A DNA stretch of 64,000 nt from Megaleporinus macrocephalus (taxonomy: Eukaryota; Chordata; Actinopteri; Characiformes; Anostomidae): NCBI GenBank assembly GCA_021613375.1, contig CM038717.1, positions 37,644,699 to 37,708,698 on the forward strand. The letters are read 5' to 3'. The notes below the pieces were generated by a model. The model did not search any database and was not told the DNA's origin. It was given only the letters and a program-made list of their open reading frames with translations. This document shows positions 1-13,435 of this stretch, piece by piece. A program made the translations under genes and the position numbers. Numbering within the stretch: the stretch's first letter is position 1; each line of letters starts with the position of its first letter.

Positions 1-578
1 TACTGTACTGATGTATTATTATGGTGTTTCATACTGATGTACTGTAGTGATGTACTATACTGATGTATTATAATGGTGTATTATACTGATGTACTGTAGT
101 GATGTACTATACTGATGTATTATTATGGTGTATCATACTGATGTACTGTAGTGATGTACTATACTGATGTATTATAATGGTGTATTATACTGATGTACTG
201 TAGTGATGTACTATACTGATGTATTATAATGGTGTAATATACTGATGTACAGTAGTGATGTACTATACTGATTATTATAATGGTGTATTATACTGATGTA
301 CTGTAGTGATGTACTATACTGATGTATTATAATGGTGTATTATACTGATGTACTATAGTGATGTACTATACTGATGTATTATAATGGTGTATTATACTGA
401 TGTGACTGTAGTGATGTACTATATACTGATGTATTATAATGGTGTATTATACTGATGTACTGTAGTGATTGTACTATAGCTGATGTATTATAATGGTGTA
501 TTATACTGATGTACTGTAGTGATGTACTATACTGATGTACTATAATGGTGTATTATACTGATGTACTGTAGTGATGTA
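1..578. repeat. 52-bp satellite array (tail of the preceding unit)
   Basis: About 11 copies of a 52-bp unit made of four related 13-mers: tgatgtactgtag, tgatgtactatac, tgatgtattataa, tggtgtattatac. It runs off the left edge. Confidence 0.95.
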
Positions 579-780
579 GATTAACTGGATTTTTTTATTT
601 TGTATAAAGCCAGTCTTTTGCTTCCTCGTTAGGCAAAATGAAGAAAACCAGCATTAAGGTTTTGACCAGCAGAGTAAGTTAATCTTTAGTAAAGTATCAA
701 TTGGCAGTGGGATCAGACTCTCTCCAGTTCATTTACCAATTACAGAGTTATCTAAAAAGTTTGATGATATCTGAATTTAC

Positions 781-850
781 TTGTGTAGATGTCTGTTCTT
801 CTCTGTATTTCCTGCAGAGTCTCAGCGGTGTCCTGCTCTGTCTGGCTCGG
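781..850 (-). pseudogene. Macro-unit 1 mini-exon a with frame damage
   Basis: 70 bp, carrying extra bases in 'tctgtatttcc' and 'tctggctcggctg'. Splice sites are present. Confidence 0.38.
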
Positions 851-979
851 CTGTGAGGAGAATTGTTTTTCATGAGGATATCTAGTTTGATTGCAGTGTG
901 ATCAGACTCTCATCGCTGATTAGTATAATGTATATCATCTGTAGTTTATCTAAAAACAGAATGTGATGTCTATATTTAC

Positions 980-1046
980 ATGTGTAGATGTCTGCTCTTC
1001 TCTTGCTTTCCTGCTGAGTCCCAGCAGTATCCTGCTCTGCCTTTGC
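980..1046 (-). pseudogene. Macro-unit 1 mini-exon b with frame damage
   Basis: 67 bp, with an extra T in 'tcttgctttc' compared with every other b exon. Splice sites are present. Confidence 0.38.
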
Positions 1047-1176
1047 CTGTACGGAGAATAGTTTTATTATGAGGATATCTAGTTTGATTGCAGTGTGAGC
1101 AGACGCTTGCAGCTGATTAGTACATGTATATCCTCTGTAGTTTATCTAAAAACAGAATGAGACGTCCTATATTTAC

Positions 1177-1243
1177 ATGTGTAGAGAGCCTGCTGTATTC
1201 TGCTTCCCTGCAATGTCCCATCAGTGTCCTGCTCCACTTCGGC
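1177..1243 (-). pseudogene. Macro-unit 1 mini-exon c with frame damage
   Basis: 67 bp instead of 66, with several small differences ('gtagagagcctg', 'ttccctgc'). Splice sites are present. Confidence 0.38.
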
Positions 1244-1977
1244 CTGTGAAGAGAATAGTTTGATGATGAGGATATCTAGTTGTTCACCACTGCAGTGCTG
1301 TACTAATGTAGGTAACCATAGTTTTTCTGTAAAGTATCGATGAACAGTGTTGATATATATATATAGTACATCAATATAATACACAATTGTAGTGCTGTAC
1401 TATAGTGATGTATTATACTAATGTACTATAGTTAGTACATTAGTTAGTACATTGGAGTATTCTGCCTCACAATATGAAGAAAATCGCTTGATCATGAGGA
1501 TATGTAGTTGTTCTTTATTGCAGTGTTGTACTAAACTTATATACTTCACTGATGTCTACTTTACTGTTTACTAATGTTCTATAGTAGTGCACTATGCTGA
1601 TGTATTATACTGATGTACTATATTTATGTATACTTTTCTGTGTTGTGTTTGTATAAAGCCAGTGTTTGCTTCCTTGTTAAGCAAAATAAAGAAGACCAAC
1701 TAAGGTTTTTAACTAGCAAAGCATTGATTGAAGTGTGATCAGACTCTCACATCAGATTGATAACTGTATTCATTTTTGAATATCAGAGTTATCTAAAATT
1801 TGATGATATCTGTATTCTCTGCTTTTCTGCTGCGTCCCAGCTGTGCATTGATCTAATGATAAAATTAAACCATGGGAATATCTGGTCATTCTCCACCGCT
1901 GTGCTGTACTATAATAATGTACAATGATACACTATAATGATGTATTATGCTGACGTATTGTATTAATGTACTACAAT

Positions 1978-4312
1978 GTGATATACTATACTGATGTATT
2001 ATAATGGTGTATCATACTGATGTACTGTAGTGATGTACTATACTGATGTATTATAATGGTGTATCATACTGATGTACTGTAGTGATGTACTATACTGATG
2101 TATTATAATGGTGTATCATACTGGAGTACTGTAGTGATGTACTATACAGATGTATTATAATGGTGTATTATACTGATGTACTATAGATATGTACTATAAT
2201 GAAGTATTATAATGGTGTATTGTATTGATGTACTGTAGTAATGTACTATACTGATGTATTATAATGGTTTATTCTACTGATGTACTGTAGTGATGTACTG
2301 TAGTGATTTATTATAATGGTGTATTATACTCATGTACTGTAGTGATGTACTATACTGATGTATTATAATGGTGTATTATACTGAAGTATTGTAGTGATGT
2401 ACTATACTGATGTATTATATAATGGTGTATTACTGATGTACTGTAGTGATGTACTATGCTGATGTATTATAATGGTGTATCATACTGATGTACTGTAGTG
2501 ATGTACTATACTGATGTATTATAATGGTGAATCATACTGATGTACTGTAGTGATGTACTATACTGATGTATTATAATGGTTAACATACTGGAGTATGTTG
2601 TGATGTACTATACTGATGTATATAATGGTGTATTGTATTGATGTACTATAGATATACTATACTGAAGTATTATAATGGTGTATTGTATTGATGTACTGTA
2701 GTGATTACTATACTGATGTATTATAATGGTGTATTATAACTGATGTACTATAGTGATGTACTATACTGATGTATTATAATGGTGTATTATACTGATGTAC
2801 TGTAGTGATGTACTATACTGATGTATTATAATGGTGTATTATACTGATGTACTATAGTGATGTACTATACTGATGTATTATAATGGTGTATTATACTGAT
2901 GTACTGTAGTGATGTACTATACTGATGTATTATAATGGTGTATTATACTGATGTACTGCAGTGATGTACTATACTGATGTATTATAATGGTGTATTATAC
3001 TGATGTACTATAGTGATGTACTATACTGATGTATTATAATGGTGGTATTATACTGATGTACTGTAGTGATGTACTATACTGATGTATTATAATGGTGTAT
3101 TATACTGATGTACTGTAGTGATGTACTATGCTGATGTATTATAATGGTGTATTATACTGATGTACTGTAGTGATGTACTATGCTGATGTATTATAATGGT
3201 GTATTATACTGATGTACTGTAGTGATGTACTATACTGATGTATTATAATGGTGTATTATACTGATGTACTGTAGTGATGTACTATGCTGATGTATTATAA
3301 TGGTGTATTATACTGATGTACTGTAGTGATGTACTATACTGATGTATTATAATGGTGTATTATACTGATGTACTATAGTGATGTACTATACTGATGTATT
3401 ATAATGGTGTATTATACTGATGTACTGTAGTGATGTACTATACTGATGTATTATAATGGGTATTATACTGATGTACTGTAGTGACACTATGCTGATGTTT
3501 ATAATGGTGTATTATACTGATGTACTGTAGTGATGTACTATACTGATGTATTATAATGGTGTATATACTGATGTACTATAGTGATGTGTACTATACTGAT
3601 GTATTATAATGGTGTATTATACTGATGTACTGTATGATGTACTATACTGATGATTATAATGGTGTATTATACTGATGTACTGTAGTGATGTACTATACTG
3701 ATGTATTATAATGGTGTATTATACTGATGTACTGTAGTGATGTACTATGCTGATGTATTAATGGTGTATTATACTGATGTACTGTAGTGATGTACTATAC
3801 TGATGTATTATAATGGTGTATTATACTGATGTACTATAGTGATGTACTATACTGATGTATTATAAAGGTGTATTATACTGATGTACTGTAGTGATGTACT
3901 ATACTGATGTATTATAATGGTGTATTATACTGATGTACTGCAGTGATGTACTATACTGATGTATTATAATGGTGTATTATACTGATGTACTGTAGTGATG
4001 TACTATACTGATGATTATAATGGTGTATTATACTGATGTACTGTAGTGATGTACTATACTGATGTATTATAATGGTGTATTATACTGATGTACTGTAGTG
4101 ATGTACTATGCTGATGTATTATAATGGTGTATTATACTGATGTACTGTAGTGATGTACTATGCTGATGTATTAAATGGTGTATTATACTGATGTACTGTA
4201 GTGATGTACTATACTGATGTATTATAATGGTGTATTATACTGATGTACTGTAGTGATGTACTATGCTGATGTATTATAATGGTGTATTATACTGATGTAC
4301 TGTAGTGATGTA
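1978..4312. repeat. 52-bp satellite array in unit 1 (about 45 copies)
   Basis: Same four-13-mer unit, with scattered 1-3 base indels. Intronic in gene A on the minus strand. Confidence 0.95.
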
Positions 4313-4511
4313 GATTAACTGGATTTTTTTATTTTGTATAAAGCCAGTCTTTTGCTTCCTCGTTAGGCAAAATGAAGAAAACCAGCATTAAGGTTTTGAC
4401 CAGCAGAGTAAGTTAATCTTTAGTAAGTATCAATTGCAGTGGGATCAGACTCTCTCCAGTTCATTTACCAATTACAGAGTTATCTAAAAGTTTGATGATA
4501 TCTGAATTTAC

Positions 4512-4578
4512 TTGTGTAGATGTCTGTTCTTCTCTGTTTTCCTGCAGAGTCTCAGCGGTTGTCCTGCTCTGTCTCGGC
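4512..4578 (-). pseudogene. Macro-unit 2 mini-exon a, one extra base
   Basis: 67 bp because of an extra T at 'cggttgtcc'. Otherwise the standard exon a with both splice sites. Confidence 0.4.
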
Positions 4579-4707
4579 CTGTGAGGAGAATTGTTTGTTC
4601 ATGAGGATATCTAGTTTGATTGCAGTGTGATCAGACTCTCATCGCTGATTAGTATATGTATATCATCTGTAGTTTATCTAAAAACAGAATGTGATGTCTA
4701 TATTTAC

Positions 4708-4773
4708 ATGTGTAGATGTCTGCTCTTCTCTGCTTTCCTGCTGAGTCCCAGCAGTATCCTGCTCTGCCTTGGC
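4708..4773 (-). CDS. Macro-unit 2 mini-exon b
   Basis: 66 bp, intact, AKAEQDTAGTQQESREEQTS type. Confidence 0.48.
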
Positions 4774-4901
4774 CTGTACGGAGAATAGTTTTATTATGAG
4801 GATATCTAGTTTGATTGCAGTGGAGCAGCACTCTGCAGCTGATTAGTACATGTATATCATCTGTAGTTTATCTAAAAACAGAATGAGACGTCTATATTTA
4901 C

Positions 4902-4966
4902 ATGTGTAGATGCCTGCTGTATTCTGCTTTCTGCAATGTCCCATCAGTGTCCTGCTCCACTTCGGC
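4902..4966 (-). pseudogene. Macro-unit 2 mini-exon c, one base short
   Basis: Same as other c exons but 65 bp: one C of 'ctttcctgcaatg' is missing. This is either real frame loss or a sequencing error. Confidence 0.4.
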
Positions 4967-5699
4967 CTGTGAAGAGAATAGTTTGATGATGAGGATATCT
5001 AGTTGTTCACCACTGCAGTGCTGTACAATGTAGGTAACCATAGTTTTTCTGTAAAGTATCGATGAACAGTGTTGATATATATATATACATAATCAAAATA
5101 TACACAATTGTAGTGCTGTACTATAGTGATGTATTATACTAATGTACTATAGTTAGTACATTAGTTAGTACATTGGAGTATTCTGCCTCACAATAGAAGA
5201 AAATCGCTTGATCATGAGGATATGTAGTTGTTCTTTATTGCAGTGTTGTACTAAACTTATATACTTCACTGATGTCTACTTTACTGTTTACTATGTTCTA
5301 TAGTAGTGCACTATGCTGATGTATTATACTGATGTACTATATTTATGTATACTTTTACTGTGTTGTGTTTGTATAAAGCCAGTGTTTGCTTCCTTGTTAA
5401 GCAAAATAAAGAAGACCAACTAAGGTTTTTAACTAGCAAAGCATTGATTGAAGTGTGATCAGACTCTCACATCAGATTGATAACTGTATTCATTTTTGAA
5501 TATCAGAGTTATCTAAAATTTGATGATATCTGTATTCTCTGCTTTTCTGCTGCGTCCCAGCTGTGCATTGATCTATTATGAGTAAAATTAAACCATGGGA
5601 ATATCTGGTCATTCTCCACCGCTGTGCTGTACTATAATAAGGTACAATGATACACTATAATGATGTATTATGCTGACGTATTGTATTAATGTACTACAA

Positions 5700-7760
5700 T
5701 GTGATATACTATACTGATGTATTATAATGGTGTATCATATGATGTACTGTAGTGATGTACTATACTGATGTATTATAATGGTGTATCATACTGATGTACT
5801 GTAGTGATGTACTATACTGAGATGTGTACATTATAGTAGTGATGTACTATACAGATGTATTATAATGGTGTATTATACTGATGTACTATAGATATGTACT
5901 ATAATGAAGTATAATGGTGTATTGTATTGATGTACTGTAGTAATGTACTATACTGATGTATTATAATGGTTTATTCTACTGATGTACTGTAGTGATGTAC
6001 TGTAGTGATTTATTATAATGGTGTATTATACTCATGTACTGTAGTGATGTACTATACTGATGTATTATAATGGTGTATTATACTGAAGTATTGTAGTGAT
6101 GTACTATACTGATGTATTATAATGGTGTATTATACTGATGTACTGTAGTGATGTACTATGCTGATGTATTATAATGGTGTATCATACTGATGTACTGTAG
6201 TGATGTACTATACTGATGTATTATAATGGTGAATCATACTGATGTACTGTAGTGATGTACTATACTGATGTATTATAATGGTGTATCATACTGGAGTACT
6301 GTTGTGATGTACTATACTGATGTATTATAATGGTGTATTGTATTGATGTACTATAGATATGTACTATACTGAAGTATTATAATGGTGTATTGTATTGATG
6401 TACTGTAGTGATGTACTATACTGATGTATTATAATGGTGTATTATACTGATGTACTATAGTGATGTACTATACTGATGTATTATAATGGTGTATTATACT
6501 GATGTACTGTAGTGATGTACTATACTGATGTATTATAATGGTGTATTATACTGATGTACTATAGTGATGTACTATACTGATGTATTATAATGGTGTATTA
6601 TACTGATGTACTATAGTGATGTACTATACTGATGTATTATAATGGTGTATTATACTGATGTACTGTAGTGATGTACTGTACTGATGTATTATTATGGTGT
6701 ATCATACTGATGTACTGTAGTGATGTACTATACTGATGTATTATAATGGTGTATTATACTGATGTACTGTAGTGATGTACTATAATGATGTATTATTATG
6801 GTGTATCATACTGATGTACTGTAGTGATGTACTATACTGATGTATTATAATGGTGTATTATACTGATGTACTGTAGTGATGTACTATACTGATGTATTAT
6901 AATGGTGTAATATACTGATGTACGTAGTGATGTACTATACTGATGTATTATAATGGTGTATTATACTGATGTACTGTAGTGATGTACTATACTGATGTAT
7001 TATAATGGTGTAATCACTGATACTGTAGTGATGTACTATACTGATGTATTATAATGGTGTATCATACTGATGTACTGTAGTGATGTACTATACTGATGTA
7101 TTATAATGGTGTATTATACTGATGTACTGTAGTGATGTACTATACTGATGTATTATAATGGTGTATTATACTGATGTACTGTAGTGATGTACTATACTGA
7201 TGTACTATAATGGTGTATTATACTGATGTACTGTAGTGATGTACTATACTGATGTATTATAATGGTGTATTATACTGCTGTACTATAGTGATGTACTATA
7301 CTGATGTATTATAATGGTGTGTTATACTGATGTACTATAGTGATGTACTATACTGATGTATTATAATGGTGTATTATACTGATCTACTTTAGTGATGTAC
7401 TATACTGATGTATTATAATGGTGTATTATACTGATGTACTGTAGTGATGTACTATACTGATGTACTATAATGGATTATACTGATGTACTGTAGTGATGTA
7501 CTATACTGATGTATTATAATGGTGTATTATACTGATGTACTGTAGTGATGTACTATACTGATGTATTATAATGGTGTATTATACTGATGAACTGTAGTGA
7601 TGTACTATACTGATGTACTATAATGATGTATTATACTGATGAACTGTAGTGATGTACTATACTGATGTACTATAATGGTGTATTATACTGATGTACTGTA
7701 GTGATGTACTATACTGATGTACTATAATGGTGTATTATACTGATGTACTGTAGTGATGTA
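5700..7760. repeat. 52-bp satellite array in unit 2 (about 40 copies)
   Basis: Same family. The first third matches the unit 1 array in its variant monomers, the rest diverges. Confidence 0.95.
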
Positions 7761-7959
7761 GATTAATTGGAATTTTTTATTTTGTATAAAGCCAGTCTTT
7801 TGCTTCCTCGTTAGGCAAAATGAAGAAAACCAGCATTAAGGTTTTGACCAGCAGAGTAAGTTAATCTTTAGTAAGTATCAATTGCAGTGGGATCAGACTC
7901 TCTCCAGTTCATTTACCAATTACAGAGTTATCTAAAAGTTTGATGATATCTGAATTTAC

Positions 7960-8025
7960 TTGTGTAGATGTCTGTTCTTCTCTGTTTTCCTGCAGAGTCT
8001 CAGCGGTGTCCTGCTCTTTCTCGGC
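7960..8025 (-). CDS. Macro-unit 3 mini-exon a
   Basis: 66 bp, intact. Residue 3 is Lys (AEKEQDTAETLQEN...). Confidence 0.5.
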
Positions 8026-8154
8026 CTGTGAGGAGAATTGTTTGTTCATGAGGATATCTAGTTTGATTGCAGTGTGATCAGACTCTCATCGCTGATTAGT
8101 ATATGTATATCATCTGTAGTTTATCTAAAAACAGAATGTGATGTCTATATTTAC

Positions 8155-8220
8155 ATGTGTAGATGTCTGCTCTTCTCTGCTTTCCTGCTGAGTCCCAGCA
8201 GTATCCTGCTCTGCCTTGGC
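8155..8220 (-). CDS. Macro-unit 3 mini-exon b
   Basis: 66 bp, intact, AKAEQDTAGTQQESREEQTS type. Exon c is missing from this unit: sequence upstream of b jumps straight to the '..ttgttcaccactgcag..' block, a clean deletion of one sub-repeat. Confidence 0.5.
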
Positions 8221-8953
8221 CTGTACGGAGAATAGTTTTATTATGAGGATATCTAGTTGTTCACCACTGCAGTGCTGTACTAATGTAGGTAACCATAGTT
8301 TTTCTGTAAAGTATCGATGAACAGTGTTGATATATATATATAGTACATCAATATAATACACAATTGTAGTGCTGTACTATAGTGATGTATTATACTAATG
8401 TACTATAGTTAGTACATTAGTTAGTACATTGGAGTATTCTGCCTCACAATATGAAGAAAATCGCTTGATCATGAGGATATGTAGTTGTTCTTCATTGCAG
8501 TGTTGTACTAACTTATATACTTCACTGATGTCTACTTTACTGTTTACTAATGTTCTATAGTAGTGCACTATGCTGATGTATTATACTGATGTACATATTA
8601 TGTATACTTTTACTGTGTTGTGTTTGTATAAAGCCAGTGTTTGCTTCCTTGTTAAGCAAAATAAAGAAGACCAACTAAGGTTTTTAACCAGCAAAGCATT
8701 GATTGAAGTGTGATCAGACTCTCACAGCTGATTGATAACTGTATTTATTTTTGAATATCACAGTTATCTAAAATTTGATGATATCTGTATTCTCTGCTTT
8801 TCTGCAGCGTCCCAGCTGTGCATTATCTATTAAGAGTAAAATTAAACCATGGGAATATCTGGCCATTCTCCACTGCTGTGCTGTACTATAATAATGTACA
8901 ATGATGCACTATAATGATGTATTATGCTGACGTATTGTATTAATGTACTACAA

Positions 8954-10463
8954 TGTGATGTACTATACTGATGTATTATAATGGTGTATTTTATTGATGT
9001 ACTGTAGTGATGTACTGTACTGATGTATTATAATGGTGTATTATACTGATGTACTATAGTGATGTACTATACTGATGTATTATAATTGTGTATTATACTG
9101 ATGTACTATAGTGATGTACTATACTGATGTATTAAATTGGTGTATTATACTGATGTACTATAGTGATGTACTATACTGATGTATTAAAATGGTGTATTAT
9201 ACTGATGTACTGTAGTGATGTACTGTACTGATGTATTATTATGGTGTACTATACTGATGTACTGTAGTGATGTACTGTACTGATGTATTATTATGGTGTA
9301 TCATACTGATGTACTGTAGTGATGTACTATACTGATGTATTATAATGGTGTATTATACTGATGTACTGTGTGATGTACTATAATGATGTATTATTATGGT
9401 GTATCATACTGATGTACTGTAGTGATGTACTATACTGATGTATTATAATGGTGTATTATACTGATGTACTGTAGTGATGTACTATACTGATGTATTATAA
9501 TGGTGTAATATACTGATGTACAGTAGTGATGTACTATACTGATGTATTATAATGGTGTATTATACTGATGTACTGTAGTGATGTACTATACTGATGTATT
9601 ATAATGGTGTATTATACTGATGTACTGTAGTGATGTACTATACTGATGTATTATAATGGTGTATTATACTGATATACTGTAGTGATGTACTATACTGATG
9701 TATTATAATGGTGTATCATACTGATATACTGTAGTGATGTACTATACTGATGTATTATAATGGTGTATCATACTGATGTACTGTAGTGATGTACTATACT
9801 GATGTATTATAATGGTGTATCATACTGATGTACTGTAGTGATGTACTATACTGATGTATTATAATGGTGTATTATACTGATGTACTGTAGTGATGTACTA
9901 TACTGATGTACTATAATGGTGTATTATACTGATGTACTGTAGTGATGTACTATACTGATGTATTATAATGGTGTAATACTGATGTACTATAGTGATGTAC
10001 TATACTGATGTATTATAATGGTGTATTATACTGATGTACTATAGTGATGTACTATACTGATGTATTATAATGGTGTATTATACTGATGTACTTTAGTGAT
10101 GTACTATACTGATGTATTATAATGGTGTATTATACTGATGTACTGTAGTGATGTACTATACTGATGTACTATAATGGTGTATTATACTGATGTACTGTAG
10201 TGATGTACTATACTGATGTATTATAATGGTGTATTATACTGATGTACTGTAGTGATGTACTATACTGATGTATTATAATGGTGTATTATACTGATGAACT
10301 GTAGTGATGTACTATACTGATGTACTATAATGATGTATTATACTGATGAACTGTAGTGATGTACTATACTGATGTACTATAATGGTGTATTATACTGATG
10401 TACTGTAGATGTACTACTGATGTACTATAATGGTGTATTATACTGATGTACTGTAGTGATGTA
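8954..10463. repeat. 52-bp satellite array in unit 3 (about 29 copies)
   Basis: Same family. Near its end it has monomers with 'gatgaactgtag', as also in unit 2. Confidence 0.95.
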
Positions 10464-10661
10464 GATTAACTGGAATTTTTTATTTTGTATAAAGCCAGTC
10501 TTTTGCTTCCTCGTTAGGCAAAATGAAGAAAACCAGCATTAAGGTTTTGACCAGCAGAGTAAGTTATTCTTTAGTCAGTATCAATTGCAGTGGGATCAGA
10601 CTCTCTCCAGTTCATTTACAATTACAGAGTTATCTAAAAGTTTGATGATATCTGAATTTAC

Positions 10662-10727
10662 TTGTGTAGATGTCTGTTCTTCTCTGTTTTCCTGCAGAGT
10701 CTCAGCAGTGTCCTGCTCTGTCTCGGC
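10662..10727 (-). CDS. Macro-unit 4 mini-exon a
   Basis: 66 bp, intact, AETEQDTAETLQENREEQTS type. Confidence 0.5.
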
Positions 10728-10856
10728 CTGTGAGGAGAATTGTTTGTTCATGAGGATATCTAGTTTGATTGCAGTGTGATCAGACTCTCATCGCTGATTA
10801 GTATATGTATATCATCTGTAGTTTATCTAAAAACAGAATGTGATGTCTATATTTAC

Positions 10857-10922
10857 ATGTGTAGATGTCTGCTCTTCTCTGCTTTCCTGCTGAGTCCCAG
10901 CAGTATCCTGCTCTGCCTTGGC
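10857..10922 (-). CDS. Macro-unit 4 mini-exon b
   Basis: 66 bp, intact, AKAEQDTAGTQQESREEQTS type. Confidence 0.5.
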
Positions 10923-11051
10923 CTGTACGGAGAATAGTTTTATTATGAGGATATCTAGTTTGATTGCAGTGTGAGCAGACTCTTGCAGCTGATTAGTACA
11001 TGTATATCATCTGTAGTTTATCTAAAAACAGAATGAGACGTCTATATTTAC

Positions 11052-11117
11052 ATGTGTAGATGTCTGCTGTATTCTGCTTTCCTGCAATGTCCCATCAGTG
11101 TCCTGCTCCATTTCGGC
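11052..11117 (-). CDS. Macro-unit 4 mini-exon c
   Basis: 66 bp, intact. The third residue is Met (AEMEQDTDGTLQES...). The acceptor is 'ctcctcacag'. Confidence 0.5.
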
Positions 11118-11226
11118 CTGTGAGGAGAATAGTTTGATGATGAGGATATCTAGTTGTTCACCACTGCAGTGCTGTACTAATGTAGGTAAGCATAGTTTTT
11201 CTGTAAAGTATCGATGAACAGTGTTG

Positions 11227-11230
<4 letters not shown>

Positions 11231-11307
<77 letters not shown>
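11231..11307. repeat. (TA)n microsatellite, unit 4
   Basis: Sits at the same place in each macro-unit, after 'gaacagtgttga'. Only about 12-14 bp in units 1-3 but about 65-100 bp in units 4-8. Confidence 0.95.
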
Positions 11308-11310
<3 letters not shown>

Positions 11311-11920
11311 ATCAATATAATACACAATTGTAGTGCTGTACTATAGTGATGTATTATACTAATGCACTATAGTTAGTACATTAGTTAGTACATTGGAGTG
11401 TTCTGCCTCACAATATGAAGAAAATCGCTTGATCATGAGGATATGTAGTTGTTCTTCATTGCAGTGTTGTACTAAACTTATATACTTCACTGATGTCTAC
11501 TTTACTGTTTACTAATGTTCTATAGTATGCACTATGCTGATGTATTATACTGATGTACTATATTTATGTATACTTTTACTGTGTTGTGTTTGTATAAAGC
11601 CAGTGTTTGCTTCCTTGTTAAGCAAAATAAAGAAGACCAACTAAGGTTTTTAACTAGCAAAGCATTGATTGAAGTGTGATCAGACTCTCACAGCAGATTG
11701 ATAACTGTATTCATTTTTGAATATCAGAGTTATCTAAAATTTGATGATATCTGAATTCTCTGCTTTTCTGCAGCGTCCCAGCTGTGCATTGATCTATTAA
11801 GAGTAAAATTAAACCATGGGAATATTGGTCATTCTCCACCGCTGTGCTGTACTATAATAATGTACAATGATGCACTATAATGATGTATTATGCTGACGTA
11901 TTGTATTAATGTACTACAAT

Positions 11921-12604
11921 GTGATGTACTATACTGATGTATTATAATGGTGTATTATACTGATGTACTGTAGTGATGTACTATACTGATGTATTATAAT
12001 GGTGTATTATACTGATGTACTGTAGTGATGTACTATACTAATGTATTATAATGGTGTATTATATTGATGTACTGTAGTGATGTACTATACTGATGTATTA
12101 TAATTGTGTATTATACTGATGTACTATAGTGATGTACTATACTGATGTATTATAATTGTGTATCATACTGATGTACTATAGTGATGTACTATACTGATGT
12201 ATTATAATGGTGTATTATACTGATGTACTGTAGTGATGTACTATACTGATGTATTATAATGGTGTATTATACTGATGTATTGTAGTGATGTACTATACTG
12301 ATGTATTATAATGGTGTATCATACTGATGTACTGTAGTGATGTACTATACTGATGTATTATAATGGTGTATCGTACTGATGTACTGTAGTGATGTACTAT
12401 ACTGATGTATTATAATGGTGTATTATACTGATGTACTGTAGTGATGTACTATACTGATGTATTATAATGGTGTATTATACTGATGTACTGTAGTGATGTA
12501 CTATACTGATGTATTATAATGGTGTATTATACTGATGTACTGTAGTGATGTACTATACTGATGTATTATAATGGTGTATTATACTGATGTACTGTAGTGA
12601 TGTA
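11921..12604. repeat. 52-bp satellite array in unit 4 (about 13 copies)
   Basis: Same family, few indels. Confidence 0.95.
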
Positions 12605-12803
12605 GATTAACTGGAATTTTTTATTTTGTATAAAGCCAGTCTTTTGCTTTCTCGTTAGGCAAAATGAAGAAAACCAGCATTAAGGTTTTGACCAGCAGAG
12701 TAAGTTATTCTTTAGTCAGTATCAATTGCAGTGGGATCAGACTCTCTCCAGTTCATTTACCAATTACAGAGTTATCTAAAAGTTTGATGATATCTGAATT
12801 TAC

Positions 12804-12869
12804 TTGTGTAGATGTCTGTTCTTCTCTGTTTTCCTGCAGAGTCTCAGCAGTGTCCTGCTCTGTCTCGGC
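12804..12869 (-). CDS. Macro-unit 5 mini-exon a
   Basis: 66 bp, intact, AETEQDTAETLQENREEQTS type. Same sequence as the unit 7 copy. Confidence 0.5.
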
Positions 12870-12998
12870 CTGTGAGGAGAATTGTTTGTTCATGAGGATA
12901 TCTAGTTTGATTGCAGTGTGATCAGACTCTCATCGCTGATTAGTATATGTATATCATCTGTAGTTTATCTAAAAACAGAATGTGATGTCTATATTTAC

Positions 12999-13064
12999 AT
13001 GTGTAGATGTCTGCTCTTCTCTGCTTTCCTGCTGAGTCCCAGCAGTATCCTGCTCTGCCTTGAC
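12999..13064 (-). CDS. Macro-unit 5 mini-exon b
   Basis: 66 bp, intact, VKAEQDTAGTQQESREEQTS type. Confidence 0.5.
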
Positions 13065-13193
13065 CTGTACGGAGAATAGTTTTATTATGAGGATATCTAG
13101 TTTGATTGCAGTGTGAGCGGACTCTTGCAGCTGATTAGTACATGTATATCATCTGTAGTTTATCTAAAAACAGAATGAGACGTCTATATTTAC

Positions 13194-13259
13194 ATGTGTA
13201 GATGTCTGCTGTATTCTGCTTTCCTGCAATGTCCCATCAGTGTCCTGCTCCACTTCGGC
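13194..13259 (-). CDS. Macro-unit 5 mini-exon c
   Basis: 66 bp, intact acceptor and donor, AEVEQDTDGTLQESRIQQTS type. Confidence 0.5.
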
Positions 13260-13366
13260 CTGTGAAGAGAATAGTTTGATGATGAGGATATCTAGTTGTT
13301 CACCACTGCAGTGCTGTACTAATGTAGGTAACCATAGTTTTTCTGTAAAGTATCGATGAACAGTGT

Positions 13367-13434
<68 letters not shown>

Positions 13435-13435
13435 G
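13367..13435. repeat. (TA)n microsatellite, unit 5
   Basis: Homologous position to the other units; one 'attat' interruption. Confidence 0.95.

Larger units (their letters stand above)
579..4312. repeat. Macro-unit 1
   Basis: First of eight tandem units that each start 'gattaactgga'. It has about 1.4 kb of exon-bearing sequence and then a 52-bp satellite array (1978-4312). Length 3,734 bp. The array shares unusual variant monomers with unit 2 (for example 'gtactatagatatgtac'), so units 1 and 2 are recent duplicates. Confidence 0.9.
4313..7760. repeat. Macro-unit 2
   Basis: 3,448 bp: exon-bearing part, then satellite from about 5700. Shares 'cacatcagattg' and variant monomers with unit 1. 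Confidence 0.9.
7761..10463. repeat. Macro-unit 3
   Basis: 2,703 bp. Starts 'gattaattgg' (one change). It lacks exon c and has a short (TA) tract at 8330-8342. Satellite from about 8954. Confidence 0.9.
10464..12604. repeat. Macro-unit 4
   Basis: 2,141 bp, three mini-exons. This is the first unit with a long (TA)n tract (11231-11307). Satellite from about 11921. Confidence 0.9.

Noticed and set aside
1..4312. Possible CRISPR array (many regular repeats)
   Set aside because: The repeats are contiguous 13/52-bp units without unique spacers, and the DNA is plainly eukaryotic.
12664..12921. Recurrent plus-strand 64-85-codon ORF (also at 10585 and 16799) that looks like a small conserved protein
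   Set aside because: It lies antisense over mini-exon a and its flanks. Conservation is explained by recent tandem duplication, and there is no start context or splice logic.
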